Both the position numbers and the translations under genes were made by a program. Under the pieces are notes generated by a model. The model searched no databases and was not told the DNA's origin. It worked only from the letters and a program-made list of their open reading frames with translations. This document shows positions 37,200-46,816 of a stretch of 64,000 nt of DNA, in pieces (the stretch's first letter is position 1; the number at the start of each line of letters is the position of its first letter). Source of the DNA: Methylomarinum sp. Ch1-1 (GTDB lineage: Bacteria > Pseudomonadota > Gammaproteobacteria > Methylococcales > Methylomonadaceae); the NCBI RefSeq assembly GCF_030717995.2, contig NZ_CP157743.1, forward strand, positions 868,001 to 932,000, in the 5' to 3' direction.

Positions 37200-37211
37200 T
37201 CGGTGACCGAC

Positions 37212-37355
37212 ATGAAAAAACAAAGCAACGATGCATTCATCTGGATTATCAGTCTGGTTATCGCCATCCCCTTGTTCATCGCGCTGGCGGCGCTGAATTT
37301 CATCCTAGCCGCTCTCGATAAGATGGCCGTGAATAAACCGGTTAATCTCGTCTGA
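37212..37355 (+). CDS. Small membrane protein
   Basis: 47 residues: a short charged start (MKKQSND) followed by a single hydrophobic helix at about residues 9-36 and a basic tail. A GTG at 37203 would add three residues. It overlaps the end of gspB by 14 nt on the opposite strand. The coherent hydrophobic helix argues for a real gene; the family is not recognised. Confidence 0.5.
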   Translation: MKKQSNDAFIWIISLVIAIPLFIALAALNFILAALDKMAVNKPVNLV

Positions 37356-38085
37356 TCTTAAACCGTCGGCCTTCGTACTCGACTACGATGCCGTCCGGCT
37401 GTATTTCGTCGAGCATCATTCCAGCACCGATTTCCTGGCCGGTGTGATATTTTTGCATCGATACAATGACGAAGCGGTTTTCCGGTCGCTCGGCATAGAC
37501 ATAGACATTGATATCGGGTTTCGGCACATTGCGGCGGAAGTGATGTGGCAATTCATCTAGCCAGGGAATATCATTATTTTCCAATTCTTCCGTCGGTTTA
37601 TTTTCGGTTTTGCTAACCGTTTCCGCTACAGTTTTGACGGTCGGAGTGATGATTGTCTCCGGTTCCTTCTTTTGCGCGACTACCACTTCACTACTTTGCT
37701 TTTTTGCCAGCGTCGCTTTGGCGATAGGCTCAGTCTTGATGATCGGTTTTTTGTTTTGAACCAGAGAGGCGATTGATAGCAGTTTGGACGGACGTTGCGC
37801 AATCGCGCCGGCAACAGCTTTTGCCGAGTCAGGTTCGGCGGGCGTCTTCGTTGTTTTTATCGCAACCGTGGCTTCATTCGGCGCCGCTTTCTTCTTGTTG
37901 CCAGCGTATTGCCATAGGAAATAAGCGAGTAGCAAGACATTGATGCTAAGTAGCAGCATCAGCCAGCCGGTGAAACGGCCGGCCTTGTTAGGTCGGCTAG
38001 GCTGCAACTGGGCGAACAAAGTCTGTTCTCGGTTTTGTTGTCTTTCCTGCTCCGATTTACGCAAGGCATTTAGTATATAGGACAT
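37342..38085 (-). CDS. gspB: General secretion pathway protein GspB
   Basis: A 247-residue bitopic inner-membrane protein: N-terminal MSYILNALRKSEQER, a membrane helix at about 40-62, a Lys/Thr-rich periplasmic linker, and a C-terminal T2SSB domain (HFRRNVPKPDINVYVY, ENRFVIVS, FKIRRD). GspB partners GspA in placing or assembling the type II secretion outer-membrane secretin. It lies 1 nt after gspA; the rest of the T2SS is not in the window. Confidence 0.92.
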   Translation of the reverse strand: MSYILNALRKSEQERQQNREQTLFAQLQPSRPNKAGRFTGWLMLLLSINVLLLAYFLWQYAGNKKKAAPNEATVAIKTTKTPAEPDSAKAVAGAIAQRPSKLLSIASLVQNKKPIIKTEPIAKATLAKKQSSEVVVAQKKEPETIITPTVKTVAETVSKTENKPTEELENNDIPWLDELPHHFRRNVPKPDINVYVYAERPENRFVIVSMQKYHTGQEIGAGMMLDEIQPDGIVVEYEGRRFKIRRD

Positions 38086-38086
38086 A

Positions 38087-39796
38087 TCAATCGTTTATCT
38101 GTAACCTAGGGCCATAATCGTTAGTCGTCAGGTTCTGTAGATGAATCATCGTACGCGGCCCGACGATGCCGTCGGCCTGTAGCTGTCTTGTCTGCTGGAA
38201 ATTACGAACGCTTTCCCGGAGGACCGGATCAAAATAATCGGCTTGACCGCTTGTGGTTTCGCCTCCTTGTTTCAGCTCCGGATCGAGTCGGTCGCGTATC
38301 CATGATACCGCCGGTGATTGCTGTTTAGGATAAACAATATCGACCTTTTCCAGCGGCGACTGCCATAACAATAGAAAATCGCCGCGCCATAATGTTAAAA
38401 CCTCGTGCAGGGTAAAGCGGATTTCTTGACCCTGATGCCAGAATAGCGGTTGCCCGTTTTTTACTGCGATCAGCAAAAGATAGCGCTTTTCGCCCGGCTC
38501 GACAACGAATTCCATCAGTGTGGGGCGATTTAGGGCGACTAATTCACGCCACGTGCCCTGATCGGCAAGACAGTTCAATGGCAACTGCGCGCAATCCGGC
38601 TCAGTTTCGGGGGAAAGCCCCCATTGTTGCAGCAGTCCGGAAAAGGCCTGATTCAGGGTCAGCTGCGGCTGGCGCAAAAACTGTGCTAAATCCGCTGTGT
38701 CACTGGATTCCTTGGCTTCGTCAGTTTCGCTGACTGCCGCGTCACGTTGTGGTTTTTTGGCGGCGGGAACCGGAGGGGCTGGTTCGCTTTGGACGTTAGC
38801 TGGGACATCGATTATCCTAGCCCTATCCATGCGTTTTTGCGCCACCAGAGTTTGCTCGGTTTTAACCAAAAAATTGATAAATCGTTCGCGCAAATCGTCA
38901 GGCCAATGATAAATAAGCGCCGCGCCAGCACTCAGCAGCAAACAGCCTAGCAATATCGATAAGCGTTTGTGGCGCTGACCTTCCAGCAACTGTCTGTCGA
39001 TTTCATCCGCCGCCTGGTTAACCATCGCTATCGTCACGTTGTGGCTGTCATGGACATAGGCGCCTAATAAGGCGCGGTCGCAAAGGATATTGATCAGGCG
39101 TGGAATTCCGCCGGACAGTCGATAGATTCTGTTAATGGCTGGGGCTTTAAAGATGCCTGGATCGCCATGACTGACGGCCAGCCGATGTTTGATATAGAGA
39201 CTGGTTTCGGCGCGGTTCAACGGCAATAAATGATAGCGGGCGTTAATTCTCTGATTCAACTGACGCAATTTGGGTTGCGCCAACAACTGTTGTAATTCCG
39301 GCTGACCCACCAGAATAATTTGTAACAGCTTGCTCTTACTGGTCTCCAGGTTGGTCAGCAAGCGAATCTGCTCCAGCACGTCAAAACTGAGATTCTGCGC
39401 CTCGTCTATCATCAAAACGGTGCGTCGGCCCTTGGCATGGGCGGCCAGCAGGTGATGATTCAGACGATCGACCAGATGCTTCAGGGTTTGACGATATTTG
39501 TCATAACTGACTGCCAATTCGTCACAAATCGTCGCGAGCAGATCAACCGCGCTGAGCTTCGGATTCAATACCAGGGCGAGATCGACTTCGTCCGGTAATT
39601 GTTGCAACAGACATTGGCATAAGGTCGTCTTGCCGGTTCCGACCTCTCCGGTCAGCGCCACGAAACCGCCCCCCTGGTTGATGCCATACAGCAGATGGGC
39701 CAAGCCTTCTTGGTGCCGGGAACTCATATAAACAAAATGCGGATCCGGCGCTATCGTAAAAGGCGCTTCGGTAAAATTAAAAAACTGCTGATACAA
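38087..39796 (-). CDS. gspA: GspA/ExeA-family ATPase with peptidoglycan-binding domain
   Basis: 569 residues. The N-terminal AAA ATPase has Walker A TGEVGTGKTTL near residue 50 and Walker B TVLMIDEAQN near 130. A membrane helix lies near 282-300, followed by a variable region and a C-terminal PG_binding_1 domain (FDPVLRESVRNFQQTRQLQADGIVG, written in parts). The AAA part is cytosolic and the peptidoglycan-binding part periplasmic, as in ExeA, which helps the secretin cross the cell wall. It forms an operon with gspB. Confidence 0.94.
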   Translation of the reverse strand: MYQQFFNFTEAPFTIAPDPHFVYMSSRHQEGLAHLLYGINQGGGFVALTGEVGTGKTTLCQCLLQQLPDEVDLALVLNPKLSAVDLLATICDELAVSYDKYRQTLKHLVDRLNHHLLAAHAKGRRTVLMIDEAQNLSFDVLEQIRLLTNLETSKSKLLQIILVGQPELQQLLAQPKLRQLNQRINARYHLLPLNRAETSLYIKHRLAVSHGDPGIFKAPAINRIYRLSGGIPRLINILCDRALLGAYVHDSHNVTIAMVNQAADEIDRQLLEGQRHKRLSILLGCLLLSAGAALIYHWPDDLRERFINFLVKTEQTLVAQKRMDRARIIDVPANVQSEPAPPVPAAKKPQRDAAVSETDEAKESSDTADLAQFLRQPQLTLNQAFSGLLQQWGLSPETEPDCAQLPLNCLADQGTWRELVALNRPTLMEFVVEPGEKRYLLLIAVKNGQPLFWHQGQEIRFTLHEVLTLWRGDFLLLWQSPLEKVDIVYPKQQSPAVSWIRDRLDPELKQGGETTSGQADYFDPVLRESVRNFQQTRQLQADGIVGPRTMIHLQNLTTNDYGPRLQIND

Positions 39797-39842
39797 GAGT
39801 ATAATTCTTCATTGATTTCATAACGCCAACAAGGTATTGGAA

Positions 39843-40031
39843 ATGAACGATAAAAACAAGCCCGTGGTTCCGCATGATTTTCAGGACCCTGGAGTCAAAA
39901 AAGTTAAACGCATCGCGTCGATGATATTTATTTGTCTCATGGCCTTCATTGTCGGTGGCTCTTATCTACATCAGCAAGGGCAGGCGGCGCAGAACCCCAA
40001 CTACGAAACCAGCGGGTTCAGCGATCCCTAA
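39843..40031 (+). CDS. Small single-pass membrane protein
   Basis: 62 residues from ATG 39843: a basic hydrophilic N-terminus, one hydrophobic helix at about 25-43 and a short polar tail. It is divergent from gspA and its 3' end overlaps the cation transporter gene by 14 nt. Family not recognised; the TTG two codons upstream is less likely as start. Confidence 0.5.
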   Translation: MNDKNKPVVPHDFQDPGVKKVKRIASMIFICLMAFIVGGSYLHQQGQAAQNPNYETSGFSDP

Positions 40032-40620
40032 AGGCTTCGCGCGACTCTTTAAGAATTTGGATGCCGCCCCGGGTCACCACCAGCGCAATCAGCATACCGA
40101 TCAATAGATCGGGAATGTTGGAACCCAGCAGGGCGACTAAGAGTCCGCTGGTGACCACGCCCAGGTTGGCGATAACATCATTCTTGGAGAAGATATAGCT
40201 GGCGCGCATATGAACATCGCCGTCTCTGAATCGGGCGATCAGCCAGACGCAGACGCTATTGGCGAGCAGCGCCAAACTACCGACGGATATCATATAAAAC
40301 GACTGCGGTTCGCTGCCGTGCAGCAATTTGTCGACTACTTCGAAGCCGGCCGCCAGCCCCAGGATGATCTCGATGATGCCGCTCGTGAAGGCGACGCCGG
40401 CTTTTTGCCCCGCCGATTTGCCTACCGCGTAGAGGCTGATCGCGTAAACCGAGGCGTCGGCCAGCATATCCAGCGAGTCCGCTATCAGCGCCGTCGACTC
40501 GCTCAGCAGGCCTGCCGCCAGCTCAACGACAAACATCATCGCATTGATCAGCAGCAGCCACCATAGCACCTTATATTGTTCCTTGTCAGTCACTTCGAGA
40601 CTGCATTCGCAATCACTCAT
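40018..40620 (-). CDS. Cation diffusion facilitator-type transporter (short form)
   Basis: 200 residues, six hydrophobic segments and no C-terminal cytoplasmic domain, so shorter than the usual ~300. The TM2 metal site resembles CDF (ALIADSLDMLADASVYAISL) and TM5 has SKNDVIANLGVV. It starts with CECS, a possible metal-binding tip. Likely exports Zn, Co or another divalent cation; specificity not predictable. The start overlaps the upstream gene by 4 nt. Confidence 0.85.
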   Translation of the reverse strand: MSDCECSLEVTDKEQYKVLWWLLLINAMMFVVELAAGLLSESTALIADSLDMLADASVYAISLYAVGKSAGQKAGVAFTSGIIEIILGLAAGFEVVDKLLHGSEPQSFYMISVGSLALLANSVCVWLIARFRDGDVHMRASYIFSKNDVIANLGVVTSGLLVALLGSNIPDLLIGMLIALVVTRGGIQILKESREAFRDR

Positions 40621-40976
40621 GATGATCCTTTAAATAAATTGCCAAATAAGCCTTTGTCGTTGGCGAGCTGTTCCAGGCGCTGTTTTGCCGCCAGGCCGAT
40701 TTCGCTGTTGGCTTCGGCTTCGCTTATGCGTTCAAGCACCGATTGGCTACTCTTTTCCAGCAATGCAATCGCCTGTTTTCGCACCGAAGCATAATGCGCA
40801 CGGAGAGCCGCCAGTTCAAGTAAATAGGTATTGGCGTTACGCAATTCCTTTGCCATCACCTTTTCCGGATCGCCGGTGAACAGCTCGCGTTGCAGATTGC
40901 CGTATCGTTCCTGGACTTGCACCAGATCACTGCGGTTGACTTTGACCGGTTCGGTGGGATCGTCACAACAGCCCAT
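40617..40976 (-). CDS. Hypothetical protein coupled to the CDF transporter
   Basis: 119 residues, mostly helical and coiled-coil-like, with an N-terminal MGCCDD that could bind metal or be modified. The gene overlaps the transporter start by 4 nt (ATGA), so the two are translationally coupled. No family recognised. Confidence 0.7.
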   Translation of the reverse strand: MGCCDDPTEPVKVNRSDLVQVQERYGNLQRELFTGDPEKVMAKELRNANTYLLELAALRAHYASVRKQAIALLEKSSQSVLERISEAEANSEIGLAAKQRLEQLANDKGLFGNLFKGSS

Positions 40977-41047
40977 TATTGACCTCCTGACTCTATAGTT
41001 TTAACAATAAGTCATTGAAGCTACGCATGACTCAATTCGTTTCTTGC

Positions 41048-41071
41048 AGTCAGGGGGGGCGTTCCCTGACT
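41048..41071 (-). terminator. Hairpin downstream of the CoADR-like gene
   Basis: agtcaggg (41048-41055) and ccctgact (41064-41071) form a perfect 8-bp stem with an 8-nt loop. It lies about 50 nt past the minus-strand gene's stop. No strong U-tract follows, so termination is only probable. Confidence 0.4.
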
Positions 41072-41122
41072 ATATGACTCTTGCAAGATCACCCCTATCA
41101 GCAGGGTATTAATGTTTCGCCA

Positions 41123-42814
41123 TCAGGCATTCTTGGCCTCCAATAGCCCGGCGTTGGCAAAAGCCTGATAGGTTTGCATTCCGCCCGATAGTACGCGGAC
41201 CTTGAATCCCTGTTGCATCAGCAAACGCACGGCATAATAGGCTCGCTGGCCGACGCCGCAGACCAGCCACAGTTCCTTGTCGGCGCTCAATTCGTCCAGG
41301 CGTTGGCGCAGTTGCTCCAGCGGTATGTTGATCGCATCGTCAATATAGCCCTGTTGATACTCACTATCAGTCCTCACATCCAGTAATTGGTGTCCGTCGT
41401 CATGCAACAAATGCCAGTCGGCCAGGTCCAGGTCATGACGTAAATTGTTTGCCGCGATCATGCCGGCCAAGTTGACCGGATCCTTGGCGCCGCCAAATTG
41501 CGGCGCGTAGCACAGTTCGCTTTCTTCCAGGTCATAGACGGTCGCGCCCATCTGTATCGCCATCGCGATGACATCGACTCGCCGAGTGACGCCAGCCCTG
41601 CCGATCGCCTGCACGCCCAGAATTTTGCCGTCGCGCGCATAAATCAGTTTCAGATGGATCGGTTGGGCGCCGGGAAAATAACTGACATGGTGACCCGGAT
41701 GCAGGTAAACCTTCTGATAATCATCGATGCCGGCCCGCCGCAAGGACTTTTCACTGGCGCCGCTGAGCGCGATCGTCAAACCGAATACCTGACAAACCGC
41801 TGTGCCCTGCACTCCCCGGAAGGTTAGGTTGCGTTTAATTGCCGGGTTGAACGACTCCAGGATCGCGCCGGCGGCGATGCGCCCCTGGCGGTTGGCGGGA
41901 CCGGCTAAAGGCACCGATAGCTTCTGTTTGCTGATGAAGTCCTCGACCTCGACGACATCGCCGACCGCCCAGATGTCGGGATCGCTGGTCTGCATGGTTT
42001 CATCAACTTTTATGCCGCCGCGAGGCCCGACCTCCAGTCCCGCCTGCTTGGCCAATTCCGAGGCCGGCGTCACGCCGATCGCCAGCAGCACGATATCGGT
42101 ATTAACGTGGTGGCCGTCCGAATAATGCACGCTTAAACCCTCGGTCGTCCGGCTAAAGGCCTCCACCGCACAGCCGAGTTTCAACTGGATCTTGTTGTCT
42201 TCCAGGCAGGTCTTGATATAACTGGCCATTTCGGCATCCAAAGGCGGCATCAACTGCTTGGCCATTTCGATGAGGGTCACTTCCAAGCCCAGTCCGGCCA
42301 GATTCTCCGCCATCTCCAGGCCGATGAAACCACCGCCGATGATGACTGCGCGCTTGGCGTTTTTGGCCGCGGCTTTCAACTTATGACTATCCGGTATCGT
42401 TCTGAGCACATAGATGCCCGGCAAATCGATGCCTTCCAACGGCGGTCTGATCGCTTCCGAACCGGTGGACAGCACCAGCGCATCATAACGCATCTCCGTC
42501 ACGCTACCATCCTCCAAGTTAGTGATGCTGACGGTATTGTCGGTGCGGTTGATGCTCGTCGCCTGATGCCTGACCCGCACCTGGATATTGAAGCGATTCT
42601 GAAAAAGTTCGGGATTGGCGACCAGCAGCTTTTGTTCCTCCTTGATCACATCACCGACAAAATAAGGCAGCCCGCAATTAGCGAAGGAGACATGTTCGCC
42701 CTTGTCGATCACGACGATTTCACATCGCTCACATAATCGTCTTAATCTTGCCGCGCAGGAGGCGCCGCCGGCTACGCCGCCGATAATCAGAATACGTTTA
42801 TTGCCATGTTGCAT
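41123..42814 (-). CDS. CoA-disulfide reductase-like flavoprotein with rhodanese domain
   Basis: 563 residues. FAD-binding GGVAGGASCA near 12-21, active-site Cys47 in SFANCGLPYF, a second Rossmann motif for NAD(P)H (IIGGGFIGLEMAENL) near 158, and the GDVVEV FAD segment. A C-terminal rhodanese domain has Cys in LVCGVGQRAYYA near 524. This CoADR-RHD architecture reduces CoA or protein persulfides and polysulfides. It is a single gene with a long upstream interval. Confidence 0.93.
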   Translation of the reverse strand: MQHGNKRILIIGGVAGGASCAARLRRLCERCEIVVIDKGEHVSFANCGLPYFVGDVIKEEQKLLVANPELFQNRFNIQVRVRHQATSINRTDNTVSITNLEDGSVTEMRYDALVLSTGSEAIRPPLEGIDLPGIYVLRTIPDSHKLKAAAKNAKRAVIIGGGFIGLEMAENLAGLGLEVTLIEMAKQLMPPLDAEMASYIKTCLEDNKIQLKLGCAVEAFSRTTEGLSVHYSDGHHVNTDIVLLAIGVTPASELAKQAGLEVGPRGGIKVDETMQTSDPDIWAVGDVVEVEDFISKQKLSVPLAGPANRQGRIAAGAILESFNPAIKRNLTFRGVQGTAVCQVFGLTIALSGASEKSLRRAGIDDYQKVYLHPGHHVSYFPGAQPIHLKLIYARDGKILGVQAIGRAGVTRRVDVIAMAIQMGATVYDLEESELCYAPQFGGAKDPVNLAGMIAANNLRHDLDLADWHLLHDDGHQLLDVRTDSEYQQGYIDDAINIPLEQLRQRLDELSADKELWLVCGVGQRAYYAVRLLMQQGFKVRVLSGGMQTYQAFANAGLLEAKNA

Positions 42815-42983
42815 TGCGTCACTCCGGTTGTGATTGCGTGGTGGTTTTCGGCTATCGCCTATTCAACCCCATTTCCGATTATTGTGCCGAATTTTGTTGA
42901 TTAACGCCATCAGTAAGCGGGGCTAGCGGAGACTATTCAACAAGCGGACGCTAGCATTTTAAAATAGACTCTTGCAAATAAGA

Positions 42984-43010
42984 ATAATTATTATTTACAA
43001 TAATAATTAT
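42984..43010. promoter_or_regulatory. AT-rich palindrome, possible Fur-type operator
   Basis: ataattattatt (42984-42995) and its exact complement (42999-43010) with a 3-bp spacer. Composition and size resemble a Fur box. It lies between the minus-strand flavoprotein gene and the plus-strand peroxidase remnant, which would be its likely target. The rest of 42815-42983 shows nothing recognised. Confidence 0.4.
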
Positions 43011-43019
43011 CATGAGTTC

Positions 43020-43146
43020 GGGTTAACAAACCAGCCTGTATCAGGCAGCTCTTCCAGAAGACGCCGTAAATACGTCCATGTAGGCTTGAGCGCGGCCTCC
43101 ATGCCGCGCACACTTCCTCCAGAGCTACCTGATACTGTCTTAACCC
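43020..43146. repeat. Palindromic two-stem repeat, copy 3 (uninterrupted)
   Basis: The outer arms gtatcaggcagctcttcc and its imperfect complement, with gggttaac/ttaaccc ends, enclose the conserved linker gccgtaaatacgtccatgta. An inner 7-bp stem GCGCGGC (43090-43096) / GCCGCGC (43103-43109) follows. Stem sequences again differ from the other copies while pairing is kept. Confidence 0.8.
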
Positions 43147-43213
43147 TTTGCAATATATGATTCTTTTATCCCGAACTGAGGTTAATTAAATTTACTTGCT
43201 TGTCTTATTAACT

Positions 43214-43415
43214 ATGACGCCATTAAAACTTTACCTTGCATTCTTCATCTCTTTTTTTGTTTGTTCCACGGCTCTTATGGCCGGCCCGCGTGCAGCGCTC
43301 AGCGCCGAAGAAAAGTTAGGTCAAGCGCTATTCAATGAGGAAAACTTATCGTTAAATCATAATCAGTCCTGTGCGTCCTGTCATCGCTTAAAGCCGCTCA
43401 AATCAGGAAAATGGG
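43214..43415 (+). pseudogene. Di-heme cytochrome c peroxidase (MauG/CCP family), 5' fragment
   Basis: ATG 43214 begins a signal peptide (cleavage near ALMA-GP), then LGQALFNEENLSLNHNQSCASCHRL, which carries the first CxxCH haem motif. Homology stops near 43410, where palindromic repeat copy 4 begins; the frame runs on to 43450 as junk. The matching 3' part lies at 46949-47444. The middle of the protein, including the second haem motif, is missing. Confidence 0.85.
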
Positions 43416-43472
43416 TAATTATTCAGCGTAGTTTTACTAAAAGGCAGTAGGTCATTGATTTCTCGGGACGCG

Positions 43473-44864
43473 TTCACCCAGCACCTAAATTAACGAAGAT
43501 TATTAATCATAGCCAATAACCTAGTACTCGCCTTCTGAAATACCTTCGATAATTTAGACAAGTAGAGGCTTACCAATATAGGTCCATCGAAACGGTTTTG
43601 CCAATGTTTCATTAAAAAATGCAATGAACGCCTGAATTCTTTGATTCAGAGCCTTAATCGAAGGGAAACTTCCGCGTTTGAGTAAGCGACGGCTTAAAAT
43701 GCCGAACCAAATCTCGACTTGGTTCAGCCATGAACAATGTTTTGGTGTATAAACAAAACGGATACGGTGCTCGGTGCATTGTAAAAAGTCCGCGCGCGAC
43801 GCCATGTTCTCTAAAATGCCGGATTGTCCTTTCTCGCCCAGCGGGGCTTCGATGCCGCAGAGTTCTGCCACACATTTCACCAATGAAGCGGATTTATGCG
43901 TATTCAGTTGGTCGGCAATAAATACCCATTTTGCCGTGGGGTCAGTAGCGACGGTCGCCTGGATATGGGCCACAAAATCGTTTTCTGTTCGGGTGTCGCC
44001 CAACGTTGGACACAGGATTTTCCGGTCGCTACTTCAAAATTGGCTATCAGGGTTTGTGTGCCATGCCGTTTGTACTCAAATTCGTGTAATTCCAGTTTTC
44101 CTTTGGACATCGGGTGATCCGGATGAATCCGTTCCAGCGCCTGAATACCGGTTTTCTCGTCCACACTGATCACATGTACACCGGATTCGTGTAGCTCTTG
44201 AGCTTGATGGTAGAGCTTGCAAACGTCTCTCACTTCTTGTCGAAAGGTCGCTTCATCTTCGGCTTTGTGGTTGAGCCAATATTTAGTGCGATGCGGTTTC
44301 AAATCCCCCTGATTTTAAAAAACGCCCGATACTGCTGAGCGAAATGGTGTCTACAATCCCCCTATCAATAGCGGTTCGGACGAGTGCCGGTTGCGTCCAA
44401 TGACTGAGATGCTCGGGAGGCGTTTCACAAGCGAGCGCCAATAACTGGCAAATCTGCTCCGCAGTAAAGACGCCGGGGCAGCCAGCGCGTGGTTTGTCGG
44501 CCAACACGTGACTGATCGCCTCGCGCAACTTTTTTGATTGGTCGGCATATTTTTCCAACTCAATACTGTCGCCTAACCAACGCTTTCGCCAAAACCCGAC
44601 CGTTTCTTCACAGAGCCCCAGGTTTTGAGCGATCGATTTATTGGTGTTGCCGACGTGGGCCAATAACACGATTTGAGCACGTTGCACCAGACTGTGTGGC
44701 GCTTCGCGACTTCGAACAATGGTTTCCAAAATGCTCTGCTGTTCAGAGCTCAATGTCAGTGGGAGGAGTGGACGTGCCAAGGGATTATTTTATTGGTTTC
44801 AAATCGTTGTATTATCCAATATATTTCAAGTTTATTGTACTAGGGTATTTAGGTGCTGGGTGAA
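43473..44864 (-). mobile_element. IS630-family insertion sequence
   Basis: About 1.39 kb bounded by perfect 18-bp inverted repeats, ttcacccagcacctaaat (43473-43490) and its complement (44847-44864). It contains a Tc1/mariner-type transposase gene on the minus strand. A TA duplication, usual for the family, is not obvious because the ends are ambiguous by 2-3 bases. The ends match those of the MITEs at 2264 and 47563. Confidence 0.88.
43554..44780 (-). pseudogene. IS630-family transposase, frameshifted
   Basis: Three overlapping reading pieces make one transposase: an N-terminal HTH part (from ATG 44780), a middle part with the first catalytic Asp in VHVISVDEKTGIQALE, and a C-terminal part (FIADQLNTHKS, then WLNQVEIWFGIL) with the remaining DDE-type residues. 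The joins need two corrections: one G fewer in the G5 run near 44305 and one A more in the A4 run near 44025. As read, it should not make active transposase, unless the first shift is programmed. Confidence 0.8.
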
Positions 44865-45437
44865 TACATCCATGTAAGCTCTGACTGCAACGTCCTGTTG
44901 CAGACAGCCCGATAAATCAATGACCTACTCCCTAAAACCCGAAAGATACTGAATAGTTAGTGCGGCCAGGCAAGGTCGTTTATTCCAGCGGGCGAGAATC
45001 CCGTCCCAGAAGGCCGGTCAGCCACTGGGTAGAGTCTTTGGGTCGGCGGGGGTAACCCCAAAGATTAAGCACAAAGCAACTCAAGACAACAGGCCGTAAG
45101 CGAAAGCTGAAGTGATTGAGCCTCGAAAGCAGAGACAAGAGAGGGATGACGTAGTTAACTATGCGGAAATCAACACAGAGTGAGGCGTCATGACAAGTCT
45201 TACGCTGCCTCTCCGGGGTCGAAGAGCATGGCATGTTGGACACCGGGAATAAACGGCAACCTGGGAGAACCTATCAGGCCTCACAAGGAAGCGAGTATGT
45301 CGGACAAGCGATCATAAAGTAAGAAAGACAAATGCCTATAGGTAGTCGGATAACGGTGTAGTACCGATGAACGCGGGTAATGCTGCGGGAGGGAAGACCG
45401 TTACATTAAGAAACAACGTTAAGGAGACATACCGAAC

Positions 45438-46757
45438 GTGCCCAGAAACGAAGAAACGGTAACCACGAAACTGCAACGTATAGCGGAGAAAGCCCGTAAC
45501 GAACCGAACTGTCAGTTCACCAGCTTGTTTCATCTGATGACAGTGGAAATGTTATGGGGATGCTTTGACGCGCTGAGGAATCATGCTGCGTCAGGTATTG
45601 ATGGAGTCACCAAGCAACAGTATGAGAACAACTTACTGGAAAATCTTCAGCAGCTAGTTGATAAACTGCACCGAATGGCCTACCTACCCCAACCGGTGCA
45701 ACGGGTTTACATCCCCAAGCCCGGGACTGATAAGTTAAGGCCCTTAGGGATACCGGCGCTGGAAGACAAACTGGTGCAAGCCGGGCTGGTCAAAATCTTA
45801 CAGGCTATCTATGAGCAAGACTTTATAGACGACTCGTATGGATTCAGGCCGGGTAAAAGCTGTCATGATGCGCTGCGAGCGTTAAGCCAAACAGTCGAAA
45901 ATCGACCGATAAACCACATTGTGGAAGCCGATATAAAAGGCTTTTTCGATACGGTTGACCAAGAGCAGCTGATGACTTTTCTCGCGCATCGTATCGCCGA
46001 CAAACGCGTATTGCGCTACATCAAACGCTTCTTGAAAGCGGGTATCGTCGAAGACGGACAGTTTAAAGCCAGTGAAACAGGTACGCCGCAAGGTGGCGTG
46101 ATATCGCCCTTGCTAGCCAATCTCTATTTGCACTACAGCCTAGACTTGTGGATGACCCGCAAGTTTGCGAAAAGCTGCGGTGGAGTCGCCCGAATGATAC
46201 GCTATGCGGACGATTTTGTCGTCTGCTTCCAGCAGGAAGCGGATGCCAAACGATTCCGGAACGAGCTAGAAGCACGGCTCGCCCTGTTTGAGCTGACGTT
46301 AGCACCGGAGAAAACGCAATGCATTGAATTTGGCCCGTTAGCGGTCAAACGTGCGAGAGCGCGTGGCGAAAAGGCGGCGACCTTTGATTTTCTGGGGTTT
46401 ACCCATTACTGTTCACGGACGCGAGACGGAAAACGCTTTCGGATGAAGCGGAAGACGATCGGTAAACGCCTAACGGCGAAGCTGAAAGCCTACCGTGCAT
46501 GGCTTAAGGCAAACCGAAACCTGCCGACCGCCGAAATACTCAAGCGAACCGCCCGCAAACTGCGAGGCCATTACGGCTACTATGGCGTCACCGATAACAG
46601 TCGAGGAATAAACCTGTACTTTTATCAAGTGCAACGCATTCTACACAAATGGCTGAATCGGCGAGGTCGGAGAAACTGCTGTAGTTGGGCAAAGTTTGCT
46701 CTATTGTTAGCGCGTTTTCCACTGCCGAAACCTAAAATCTTGGTGAATCTATTCTGA
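45438..46757 (+). CDS. ltrA: Group II intron reverse transcriptase/maturase
   Basis: 439 residues. RT domain with SYGFRPGKSCHDAL, EADIKGFFD, TGTPQGGVISPLL and catalytic YADD at 256-259, followed by the maturase (domain X) region. There is no HNH endonuclease domain at the C-terminus. The start is GTG at 45438, about 9 nt after an AAGGAGAC site. The protein splices the intron and drives its retrohoming. It seems intact, so the intron may be active. Confidence 0.94.
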   Translation: MPRNEETVTTKLQRIAEKARNEPNCQFTSLFHLMTVEMLWGCFDALRNHAASGIDGVTKQQYENNLLENLQQLVDKLHRMAYLPQPVQRVYIPKPGTDKLRPLGIPALEDKLVQAGLVKILQAIYEQDFIDDSYGFRPGKSCHDALRALSQTVENRPINHIVEADIKGFFDTVDQEQLMTFLAHRIADKRVLRYIKRFLKAGIVEDGQFKASETGTPQGGVISPLLANLYLHYSLDLWMTRKFAKSCGGVARMIRYADDFVVCFQQEADAKRFRNELEARLALFELTLAPEKTQCIEFGPLAVKRARARGEKAATFDFLGFTHYCSRTRDGKRFRMKRKTIGKRLTAKLKAYRAWLKANRNLPTAEILKRTARKLRGHYGYYGVTDNSRGINLYFYQVQRILHKWLNRRGRRNCCSWAKFALLLARFPLPKPKILVNLF

Positions 46758-46782
46758 ATCCGTGAATAGGGTTCTTAATGAG

Positions 46783-46816
46783 GAGCCGTGTGCGTAAATA
46801 GCGCAAGCACGGTTCT
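46783..46816 (+). ncRNA. Group II intron domain V
   Basis: A 34-nt hairpin, gagccgtg...cacggttc, with the AGC-type catalytic base and a small loop, followed by gtgagggg as usual for the start of domain VI. It lies 26 nt after the intron protein stop. Confidence 0.8.

Larger units (their letters stand above)
43416..44959. repeat. Palindromic two-stem repeat, copy 4, split by an IS630-family element
   Basis: The outer arms are gtaggtcattgatttctcggg (left, ending near 43466) and its near-perfect complement on the right (about 44908-44929), with longer imperfect pairing out to attcag/ctgaat at the ends. The inner 7-bp stem is CTGCAAC (44885-44891) / GTTGCAG (44897-44903). The linker reads gacgcg, then the IS, then gaatacatccatg. 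Without the IS the element is about 150 bp. Confidence 0.75.
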
